Source: CAZMXI01 sp964570205
Lineage (GTDB): Bacteria; Planctomycetota; Phycisphaerae; Tepidisphaerales; Tepidisphaeraceae
Length of the DNA stretch: 6,263 nt
Assembly (NCBI GenBank): GCA_964570205.1
Contig: CAZMXI010000229.1
Span: 1 to 6,263, forward strand
Reading direction: 5' to 3'
The notes under the pieces were generated by a model that was not told where the DNA came from, made no database searches, and saw only the letters and a list, made by a program, of their open reading frames with translations. Positions within the stretch are counted from its first letter, which is position 1, and each line of letters starts with the position of its first letter. Below, piece by piece: positions 1 through 5,850 of the stretch. The position numbers and the translations under genes were made by a program.

Positions 1-11
1 CGGACCACGGA

Positions 12-302
12 CTACTCGACGATCGCGAGGATGTCGTCCTCGGACATGATGATCAGCTCTTCGCCGTCCACCTTGATCTCGGTGCCGGCGTAGCTGGTGA
101 AGATCACCTCGTCGCCCTTCTTGACGGCCGGAGCGGTGCGCTGGCCGTTCTCCAGTCGCTTGCCTTCGCCGACGTTGATGACCTTGCCTCGCTTGGGCTT
201 TTCCTTGGCGGTGTCGGGCAGGACGATGCCGGACTTGGTCTTGGTCTCGGCCTCGACTCGCTTGATCAGGACCTTATCGCCGAGAGGACGAAGCTTTGCC
301 AT
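12..302 (-). CDS. groES: Co-chaperonin GroES (Cpn10)
   Basis: A 96-residue GroES of standard length. It begins MAKLRPLGDKVLIKRVEAET. The mobile loop that docks on GroEL is at about 18-33, with the contact tripeptide I26-V27-L28 in SGIVLPDTA. The roof hairpin region follows around 45-60, then KKGDEVIF at 61-68, YAGTEIKVDGEE at 71-82 and the C-terminal DILAIVE. The protein forms the heptameric cap of the GroEL folding chamber in the cytosol. The ATG at 302 is chosen because the family N-terminus starts here and AAGGAG lies 8 nt upstream. The frame stays open back to a GTG at 383 that overlaps the receiver stop codon (GTGA), which would add 27 lysine/arginine-rich, non-conserved residues; this is considered unlikely. 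No CIRCE operator is seen upstream. The stop is TAG at 14-12; groEL could follow beyond the edge. Confidence 0.97.
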   Translation of the reverse strand: MAKLRPLGDKVLIKRVEAETKTKSGIVLPDTAKEKPKRGKVINVGEGKRLENGQRTAPAVKKGDEVIFTSYAGTEIKVDGEELIIMSEDDILAIVE

Positions 303-310
303 GTTTCGGG

Positions 311-316
311 CTCCTT
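311..316 (-). promoter_or_regulatory. Strong ribosome binding site of groES
   Basis: On the minus strand this reads AAGGAG, 8 nt upstream of the ATG at 302-300. It decides the groES start in favour of the 96-residue product over the upstream in-frame GTG at 383. Confidence 0.85.
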
Positions 317-348
317 GTTTGGTGCGTTGCCACTTCTTCTTGTTTTCG

Positions 349-371
349 GTTGCCGATGAACCACCGGCAAC
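349..371. repeat. 7-bp inverted repeat with 9-nt spacer in the receiver-groES gap
   Basis: GTTGCCG at 349-355 is perfectly complemented by CGGCAAC at 365-371, with nine bases between. The sequence does not match the CIRCE operator, and on the minus strand it is followed by purine-rich sequence rather than a T-run, so it is not an intrinsic terminator. It may be a leader hairpin of the groES message, or chance. Confidence 0.3.
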
Positions 372-379
372 TCGCTTGT

Positions 380-793
380 TCACATGTCTTCGGGCCAGCG
401 GTTCTCATGGTATCGCTTAAGCACCCTGGCCAGGGCATCCAGCAGGACGTTAAAGTCCACCGGCTTCGACAGCACACTGAAGACATGCATCCCCAGGGCT
501 TCGCGAAGCAGGTGGTTGGTCAGGTGCTGCGTGAGCAGGATCGCGGGGATGGGTTTGCGCATCTCCCGCATCAGCCTGACGACCTGAAGCCCGCCGAGCT
601 GCGGCATCTGGGTGTCGAGGACGGCGACGTGAATCGGCGTGGACTCGATCAGACCCAAGGCTTCCCGGCCAGAATGAGCCAGTAACGTACTAACGCCTTG
701 CGGCTCGAGAAGCCTGGAAACCTGCTCATGCCAGCCTTCCTGCTCCCGGGGCAGCAGCACCGTCAGCCGAGCTGAAGACTTCGTGCTCGTCAT
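380..793 (-). CDS. Stand-alone response-regulator receiver-domain protein, divergent
   Basis: A 137-residue protein consisting of a single CheY-like receiver domain with no visible output domain. The phospho-acceptor is D60 in VAVLDTQMP, the switch threonine is T88 in AILLT, and the conserved lysine is K110 in VLSKPVD. The hydrophobic strand and amphipathic helix pattern is normal. The acidic pair that binds Mg2+ at the end of the first strand is replaced: the VLLPREQE segment has R16 and E17 where DD or DE is usual, so metal binding and phosphorylation may be altered. No histidine kinase is in view. The ATG at 793 is preceded by a modest GGTGAG 5 nt upstream. The next gene is groES, 77 nt downstream, which suggests cotranscription and perhaps a stress-related role, but no function can be assigned beyond a signalling or protein-interaction module. 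The receiver fold call is good; the activity is uncertain. Confidence 0.85.
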   Translation of the reverse strand: MTSTKSSARLTVLLPREQEGWHEQVSRLLEPQGVSTLLAHSGREALGLIESTPIHVAVLDTQMPQLGGLQVVRLMREMRKPIPAILLTQHLTNHLLREALGMHVFSVLSKPVDFNVLLDALARVLKRYHENRWPEDM

Positions 794-810
794 GCTTGCT
801 CACCGCGGCC

Positions 811-839
811 ATAATTAAACCACATCCCCCTATAAACAA
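811..839 (-). promoter_or_regulatory. Weak sigma-70-like promoter candidate for the receiver-groES pair
   Basis: On the minus strand TTGTTT (839-834) is separated by 17 nt from AATTAT (816-811). Matches to the consensus are 3 of 6 and 4 of 6. Transcription would begin about 10 nt upstream of the receiver ATG at 793. The location in an AT-rich intergenic region is favourable, but the match is weak and could be chance. Confidence 0.25.
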
Positions 840-872
840 CGGACGTGCCGCGAAATGGCCGCGCAGATCACA

Positions 873-895
873 TCATATAAGCTGTTTTCATATAA
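873..895. repeat. AT-rich patch with an 8-bp direct repeat (TCATATAA)
   Basis: TCATATAA occurs at 873-880 and 888-895, 15 bp apart, and is followed by a CTTAAG palindrome at 899-904. The stretch from about 866 to 915 is strikingly AT-rich compared with its GC-rich surroundings. It lies upstream of the receiver gene and groES, where an operator or promoter-upstream element would be expected. No regulator can be named from the sequence. Confidence 0.35.
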
Positions 896-940
896 ATACT
901 TAAGCTACAATTCGTCATCGCGGCGAGTCACCAGCCAGAA

Positions 941-1014
941 CAGGCTACGCCTGCCAAAGGTGGAAGGGGCTGCCGGTTGGCTGCCAGGGTGGCAGACAAC
1001 TCAGAATGGCAGGC
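941..1014 (-). repeat. Nested inverted-repeat cluster at the 3' end of cinA, possible terminator or mRNA 3' structure
   Basis: The hexamer CTGCCA occurs on the plus strand at 951-956 and 981-986, and its reverse complement TGGCAG at 990-995 and 1007-1012, giving an A-A-A'-A' layout. The inner pair forms a 6-bp stem with a GGG loop (981-995). The outer pair extends to 8 bp (949-956 with 1007-1014) and reaches into the last cinA codons. A separate small hairpin is CAGGC-TAC-GCCTG at 941-953, overlapping the outer arm. No strong T-run follows on the minus strand (only TTCT after 941), so it does not look like a classical intrinsic terminator. It could be a transcript-end or stabilising structure. 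Confidence 0.45.
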
Positions 1015-2266
1015 ACAGGCTCAGAAGATGGTAACGCAGCATGGTCAGGGCCATCTTGCAGGCGCGGTCGCGTACCATTTCGCGGTCGCCAGAAAGGAGA
1101 AATGTGCGGACGAGGGTCCCATCCCGCCAGGCAAGGGAAATGCAGAGTGTTCCCACCGGTTTAGTAGGCGTTCCGCCGGTTGGGCCGGCGATTCCGGAGA
1201 TGGCCAGTGCGAAATCCGCTCCGGATCGCTCCAAAGCGCCCCGCGACATGGCAAGGACGACCGGCTCGGAGACTGCGCCATGCTGTTCCAGCAGGTCGCG
1301 CGGCACGCCCAGAAGTTGCTCCTTGGCCTGATTGGCGTAGGTAACCCAGCCGTGGGTGAAGTACTGGCTGGAGCCTGACAGGTCGGTGAGCATCTTGGCG
1401 AGCAGGCCGCCGGTGCAGGATTCGGCCGTGGCGACCGTCTGGCCGGCGGACTTGAGCAGGCGGGAAATGACATCGGCCAGGGTTTCATCCTCCGCGGCGA
1501 AGATCAGTTCTCCCAGGGCCTTGCGACAGGCAACTTCGGTCTGCTCCACCTCGCGTCGCGCCTCATCAAGCGAGGGGAAACGGGCGTTGATGCGGAGGGA
1601 GACGATGCCGGCCGAGACGGTGGTACCGACGGATGGGTTGCGGGTGCGGTCCATCAGGTTGCCAAGCATTTCGGCGACCGCCGATTCGCCCAGGCCAAAG
1701 GTGTGGAGCGTTCGGGAGAGGATGACCGCCCCACCGCTCTCTTCTCGAATGGTCGGCAGAGCATCGCTCTCGAACATGGCCTTCATTTCCTTGGGGACGC
1801 CGGGCATGACGAAGACCAGGCAAGGGCGTCCGGAATCGCCTCGGAGGATAGCGTGGATTCCTGAAGCCGTGCCATTGTGGTTCCAGATCAGATCTGCGCC
1901 TCTTGGGATCATCGCCTGGACTTCGTTAAGTCTGGGCATAGCCCGGCCACGTTTCTGGAAGAACTCATGAAGCTGCGCCAGCCACCGCTGATCGACGACC
2001 AGCGGCGCGCCCATGACGGTGGCCAGCGCCTGGCGGGTGAGGTCATCGGCGGTGGGGCCGATGCCGCCGGTGATGACCAGGAAATCGCAGCGGCCGGCGG
2101 CGTCGCGGATGGCGGATTCGATGGCCGGCTGGTCGTCGCCCACGGTCTGGTGGATCAACACGCGGCACCCGACGGCCGAAAGCTGCCGGGAGAGCCAGGC
2201 GGAATTGGTGTCAACGGTCTGCCCGAGGACGAGTTCATCTCCGATGGAAAGGACAATGGCGTTCAT
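1001..2266 (-). CDS. cinA: CinA-family protein: MoCF-like domain plus nicotinamide-nucleotide (NMN) amidohydrolase
   Basis: A 421-residue two-domain CinA of normal length. The N-terminal MoCF/COG1058 domain begins MNAIVLSIGDELVLGQTVDT and contains TGGIGPTADD at 66-75 and MPGVPKEM at 154-161. The C-terminal CinA/PncC domain (about 259-415) contains TAESCTGG at 280-287, with the conserved serine S283, then VTYANQAK at 308-315, HGAVSE at 329-334 and SGIAGPTGGTPTKPVGT at 357-373. PncC-type domains deamidate NMN to nicotinate mononucleotide, recycling a by-product of NAD-dependent DNA ligase; N-terminal domains in some relatives hydrolyse ADP-ribose. The protein is cytosolic. I chose the ATG at 2266 because it matches the family N-terminus; an in-frame TTG at 2299 would add 11 non-conserved residues and overlap the upstream gene. 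No clear Shine-Dalgarno precedes the ATG; it lies 22 nt after the transglutaminase stop, so coupling is plausible. Motifs look intact. Confidence 0.95.
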   Translation of the reverse strand: MNAIVLSIGDELVLGQTVDTNSAWLSRQLSAVGCRVLIHQTVGDDQPAIESAIRDAAGRCDFLVITGGIGPTADDLTRQALATVMGAPLVVDQRWLAQLHEFFQKRGRAMPRLNEVQAMIPRGADLIWNHNGTASGIHAILRGDSGRPCLVFVMPGVPKEMKAMFESDALPTIREESGGAVILSRTLHTFGLGESAVAEMLGNLMDRTRNPSVGTTVSAGIVSLRINARFPSLDEARREVEQTEVACRKALGELIFAAEDETLADVISRLLKSAGQTVATAESCTGGLLAKMLTDLSGSSQYFTHGWVTYANQAKEQLLGVPRDLLEQHGAVSEPVVLAMSRGALERSGADFALAISGIAGPTGGTPTKPVGTLCISLAWRDGTLVRTFLLSGDREMVRDRACKMALTMLRYHLLSLCLPF

Positions 2267-2288
2267 TTGAGGGTTCTGGTTTCCGAAT

Positions 2289-4595
2289 TCAGGACTCAAT
2301 GGATCGGTCGCGGATGGCGGCGGGATCCTCCAGAGAATCGGCGATTCTGCGGACGGTTTCCTCCAGCCGCCGCTGGCGCGCCGTGTTCAACACGGCGCCG
2401 CCGAAGCGCACGCGATAGAGGATGCCGGTGAGGCGGCGGATCGACTGATAGGCCTGGTTGGGCAGGAAGACCAGAGCCTGGGCGAACTCCATGGGGGTCA
2501 GGTGGGGCGGTCGTTCGATGCTGTGCCGCTGGAGCGCCCGCGTAAGCAGGTCGTAGAAACGAAGCTGGCGCGCCAGGCGGAGCTGCTGGTCCATGGGCAG
2601 CGCATTGAGGCCGATGCGGGCGGCCCGCCGGCGCAGGTTCGCCTTCTGCACGAGGAAGACCGCGACGGCCAGCAGCCCGATCGCCACCATGACGGCGATC
2701 AGGAGTCGCAGAGCGTCGAAGAAGAGCCGCCAGTAGGTCACCGGATGATCATGTTTGAAGCGGAAGACGTCACGGATGAACAGGCTGATTTGGATAACGG
2801 CATTGACCAGGAATGCGTCGACGCGGTTCAGGAGGGAATCCTGGCTGATGCCGTCGAACGCGACCACGTTCTCCGCCCATTTGTATTCCAGGTAATCCAG
2901 GAAATGGCGGATGGACTGGATCCACGAGTAGCGCCGGTCGGCGTTGGCCTCACGGCCGCTGGTGGGGTCAAAGGCGAGCCAGCCGCGCGGCGTCAGCACT
3001 TCGACCCAGGTGTGCGCGTGCGACTGGCGGACGATGTAGTAGCCCCCGACGGCGTTGTACTCATCGCACTTGAACCCGACGACCATGCGTGCGGGGATGT
3101 CCAGGCTCTGACACATGAGCGTCATGGCGCTTGCGAAGAATTCACAGTGGCCCTTCTTGACGCGTGTGAGGAAGGCGACGACGGGATCGATGTCGCGGAA
3201 CTCGCGTCGCGAGTCGGTCAGATCGAGGGTATATCTGAAATCGGTCTTCAGGTATTCCTCGATGCGCCGGGCAACGGTCTCGTTGAGCGGATGGACGGGG
3301 CGGCCCACCGGACGTTGGCCGATGAGGTCGCCGGCGACCTCGGGCAGAAGGGCCACAGCGCGCACCTGGGCCAGCACGGAGGGGTCTGAACGGCTGGGCA
3401 GCGCCACGGCCGCCTGGGCGCTGGCGGCGAAGGCACTGAGCGGATGCGGGCCATTGAGGCTGTACACCTGATAATCGACGAGCGTCAACCCGCCGGCGCA
3501 CTCGATGGAATCGTCGGTGCGGGAGAACTCGATGCCCATGCCTCGGCTCGGGATCACCGCCGGCGTAAACCCCTGATCATCCTCAAGCTCCATCACGCCC
3601 TGCAGTGCGAACAGGTACTTGGTCGGGGTGCGCATCTGGACGTGCTGGCGCCAGACATCGCCGGAGCGTCGCACAGGGGGCGGAAATGGCCTGGCAGGCA
3701 CATCCATCTGTTCGCGGCGGATGCGCGGGCTCGCCCATTGCGCCGCCCGGGAGCCCCGGCGTTCAGCGCCGTAGACATCGAGGGTAACGCCGCGAAGCAG
3801 TAGGACGGGTTCCGTGCCGGCGACGGGCTTGTCGTTGCGCCAGAGGGTGACGTGGGCGACGACCTCCTCGTTCTGCTTGATGCTGTTGATGGTGCCGAAG
3901 CTCACGCGATCGCTGAAACCGGTGACGGCGCTGGCCTGCACGGGAATGTTGCCGAGCATGCCCTGGCCCGCGCCGCGCGGGAAGAACAGGAAGACGAAGG
4001 CGGCAAACGCGACGGAATGCACGGAGATGACAGCGGTCAGCCGCCGCATGGACCGGCGCAGGCGGCGGCGGTCTTCGCTGAGGACCGCGGGACTGATCTT
4101 GGCGTCGGGAATGGCGAAGGCCGCCTTCGCGCTGTCGGCCTCGACCTTGAGGTGGAAGATCAGGCAGCAATACAGGGCGGCGACCAGATAGACGAACATC
4201 AGCACGCCGAATGCGAGTATGGTCGAATAGATGCACGCCGCGACCATCATCAGCAGGCTCAGGACCAGGAGCTGCGCGTAGTCGCGGTTGGCGCGCTGCT
4301 CGTAGAGCTTGACCAGTTGCAGCAGGACGAGGAACTCGCCGATGAACATCAGGGGCGGCCCGCCGCCCATATTGAGGCGAAAAGCGATGAACAGCACCGC
4401 CAGGATCGTGACCGCGTTGGCGAGCCACCGTGGCATGGGGACGAATCGGCCGGACCGGACCAGGGCGGCATTCAGCCCAATGGCGAGCATGCAGACCAAC
4501 CACAACCCGTAGGCGTCGTAAGCGATTGCGAAGCCCGTGATCCCCAGCGCCAGGACCGTGTAGAGCATCGGCTTGAACTGCTTGATGTCATACAT
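2289..4595 (-). CDS. TgpA-type membrane transglutaminase-like protein (DUF3488 / transglutaminase core / DUF4129-like)
   Basis: A 768-residue membrane protein, slightly longer than many TgpA-like proteins. The N-terminal ~205 residues hold about six or seven hydrophobic segments (near 11-26, 29-46, 60-73, 80-96, 108-126, 128-148 and 186-205), corresponding to DUF3488. A long extracytoplasmic region follows. The transglutaminase core lies at about 440-550, with the complete papain-like triad visible: C484 in KKGHCEFFASAM, H528 in SHAHTWVEV and D543 in AFDPTSG. One further membrane segment is at about 627-650. The tail at about 675-750 (YDLLTRALQR...PHLTPMEFAQAL...YRVRFGG) resembles the cytoplasmic DUF4129 domain. 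Pseudomonas TgpA is the named relative. Whether this enzyme crosslinks or hydrolyses peptides in the periplasm is unknown. The ATG at 4595 lies 3 nt after the DUF58 stop with only a weak purine-rich site (AGGCGG), consistent with coupled translation. With MoxR and DUF58 it forms a three-gene envelope module. Confidence 0.92.
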   Translation of the reverse strand: MYDIKQFKPMLYTVLALGITGFAIAYDAYGLWLVCMLAIGLNAALVRSGRFVPMPRWLANAVTILAVLFIAFRLNMGGGPPLMFIGEFLVLLQLVKLYEQRANRDYAQLLVLSLLMMVAACIYSTILAFGVLMFVYLVAALYCCLIFHLKVEADSAKAAFAIPDAKISPAVLSEDRRRLRRSMRRLTAVISVHSVAFAAFVFLFFPRGAGQGMLGNIPVQASAVTGFSDRVSFGTINSIKQNEEVVAHVTLWRNDKPVAGTEPVLLLRGVTLDVYGAERRGSRAAQWASPRIRREQMDVPARPFPPPVRRSGDVWRQHVQMRTPTKYLFALQGVMELEDDQGFTPAVIPSRGMGIEFSRTDDSIECAGGLTLVDYQVYSLNGPHPLSAFAASAQAAVALPSRSDPSVLAQVRAVALLPEVAGDLIGQRPVGRPVHPLNETVARRIEEYLKTDFRYTLDLTDSRREFRDIDPVVAFLTRVKKGHCEFFASAMTLMCQSLDIPARMVVGFKCDEYNAVGGYYIVRQSHAHTWVEVLTPRGWLAFDPTSGREANADRRYSWIQSIRHFLDYLEYKWAENVVAFDGISQDSLLNRVDAFLVNAVIQISLFIRDVFRFKHDHPVTYWRLFFDALRLLIAVMVAIGLLAVAVFLVQKANLRRRAARIGLNALPMDQQLRLARQLRFYDLLTRALQRHSIERPPHLTPMEFAQALVFLPNQAYQSIRRLTGILYRVRFGGAVLNTARQRRLEETVRRIADSLEDPAAIRDRSIES

Positions 4596-4598
4596 GGC

Positions 4599-5822
4599 TC
4601 AGCCGCCTGTCGCTGGTTTCGCGTCGCCGGGTTCGGCGTCCGCAGGGATGCATTGCGCGAAATCGACGCCAGGATCGAAACGGAACCACTGCCGGCCCTG
4701 CTCGGAATTCGCGGGGATCACGATCCAATTGCCGCGCGCCTGGTCGGGGAGCGTCTGCTCGACGTTGGCCGGCGTGAACAGCACGGGCGTGGTTCCCACG
4801 CGGATCAGCCGGGCGGCGTGCTCGATGAGCGAGCCGCGGTCGCTGGTCATGTTCAGAGGCAGTTGCGCCAGCAGGCTCAGCAGATCGCGCCCGTGGCGTT
4901 TGCCGCGGCCGGGATTGATGCAAACCCACCCATCGCGCCACGCACACAAGCCAATGGCGAGGCCCTGATCGATCGCGGTGGAGACGAGCGATGCGGCCAT
5001 CGCGATGACCCGCTCGACGTCCGCCCGCACCTGCAAGGACAGGTCTTTCACAAAGGTGTCCACCAGCACCAGAATGCGAGGGGGCGCCACCTGCGTCATT
5101 TCCTTGGCCACAAGCGTGCCGGTGTGGGCGCTGCGCCGCCAGTAGATCCATCGCGGGTTCTCGCCCTGGCGGAATTCCTTCACGCCATAGAACTCATCAT
5201 TGCCGCCCCGCCGAGGTCGCATGCGCGAGCCGACGCGCTCGGCCGACAGAAACATTGTCAGCAGGCGCTGATCGACCTCCCCCGGAGGCGGATAGACCAC
5301 GACCGCATCCTTCTGCCGCCCGTTGATGGCGCGCTTGATGAAACCGAAAGGGAAACTGGTGGAAAGCTGGTATCGATCAAGCTGGTAGACGCCGCGGCGG
5401 ATGGGAACCACCTGCATCGGAACCGTGGCCATGCTCGAAGGGGGCACATGCAGCAGATAGCCCTGTGGCTGCCTTGAGAAGGCATCACTGCCGCTCAGCT
5501 CGCCGATGGTGATGGAGCAGCTCGGCCAGAATCGCTTGAGGTTCCTGACCTCGTACTGGACGGCGGTGGGCGAACCAACCACCATGTGCTCGGGAAGGAT
5601 CCGGCGGATGCTCAGTTTCCGCAGCGCCGCCCGCGACAGGACCCAGCTCACGACCAGCACGCCGATCATGAGCCCGAAAATCGCGAAGAGCAGATTCACC
5701 TGCGAATTGACGGCGCCCAGCCCCATGAAAAACATGATGCCGGCGTAGACCATCCCCGTCAGCGAAAGGTCCAGCGAGGGCTTTCGCCTGACATTCGCGG
5801 ATTTTGCACGGCGCAACGCCAT
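4599..5822 (-). CDS. DUF58 domain-containing membrane protein
   Basis: A 407-residue protein of the DUF58 family, close to the usual length. A basic N-terminus (residues 1-16) is followed by two hydrophobic segments at about 23-38 and 43-62, joined by an AVNSQVNLL turn that is common in this family. An extracytoplasmic-type beta-rich stretch follows, including IRRGVYQLDRYQLSTSFPFG at 141-160. The DUF58 core is at about 205-243 (NDEFYGVKEFRQGENPRWIYWRRSA...VAKEM), leading into a VWA-like fold with a strand ending in LVLVDT (D255). The classical MIDAS DxSxS pattern is not complete here (DTFVK). The ATG at 5822 has a good AGGAG 8 nt upstream. The gene sits between the MoxR ATPase and the transglutaminase, the canonical order for this module, and ends 3 nt before the next start, which suggests translational coupling. 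The biochemical role of DUF58 proteins is not settled; partnership with MoxR is inferred from conserved linkage. Confidence 0.93.
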   Translation of the reverse strand: MALRRAKSANVRRKPSLDLSLTGMVYAGIMFFMGLGAVNSQVNLLFAIFGLMIGVLVVSWVLSRAALRKLSIRRILPEHMVVGSPTAVQYEVRNLKRFWPSCSITIGELSGSDAFSRQPQGYLLHVPPSSMATVPMQVVPIRRGVYQLDRYQLSTSFPFGFIKRAINGRQKDAVVVYPPPGEVDQRLLTMFLSAERVGSRMRPRRGGNDEFYGVKEFRQGENPRWIYWRRSAHTGTLVAKEMTQVAPPRILVLVDTFVKDLSLQVRADVERVIAMAASLVSTAIDQGLAIGLCAWRDGWVCINPGRGKRHGRDLLSLLAQLPLNMTSDRGSLIEHAARLIRVGTTPVLFTPANVEQTLPDQARGNWIVIPANSEQGRQWFRFDPGVDFAQCIPADAEPGDAKPATGG

Positions 5823-5830
5823 CGATGGTG

Positions 5831-5835
5831 CTCCT
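5831..5835 (-). promoter_or_regulatory. Ribosome binding site of the DUF58 gene
   Basis: On the minus strand this reads AGGAG, 8 nt upstream of the ATG at 5822-5820. It lies in the 28-nt gap after the MoxR stop codon and supports the chosen DUF58 start. Confidence 0.7.
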
Positions 5836-5850
5836 GGGCCTCCTGCGGCG

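Noticed and set aside
416..425. GGGTGCTTAA on the minus strand, resembling a CIRCE right half
   Set aside because: It lies inside the receiver coding sequence, and no matching left half occurs nine bases away.
424..435. Perfect 12-bp palindrome CCCTGGCCAGGG
   Set aside because: It lies within receiver codons for an Ala-Leu-Ala-Arg stretch. One such palindrome in GC-rich coding DNA is expected by chance.
977..1378. Plus-strand open frame starting in the intergenic region
   Set aside because: Most of it is antisense to the conserved C-terminal domain of cinA. The product has no recognisable features.
2266..2299. Upstream TTG start for cinA at 2299
   Set aside because: It adds 11 residues not found in the family, overlaps the upstream stop codon and has no ribosome site. 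The ATG at 2266 matches the conserved CinA N-terminus.
2502..3389. 295-codon open frame on the plus strand
   Set aside because: Antisense to the transglutaminase gene, including its catalytic core. No recognisable motif, and low-complexity acidic composition.
3852..5477. 541-codon open frame on the plus strand
   Set aside because: It lies antisense to the well-supported DUF58 and transglutaminase genes. Its composition (rich in H, Q, R, D and G with no domain) is typical of the mirror frame of GC-rich coding DNA.
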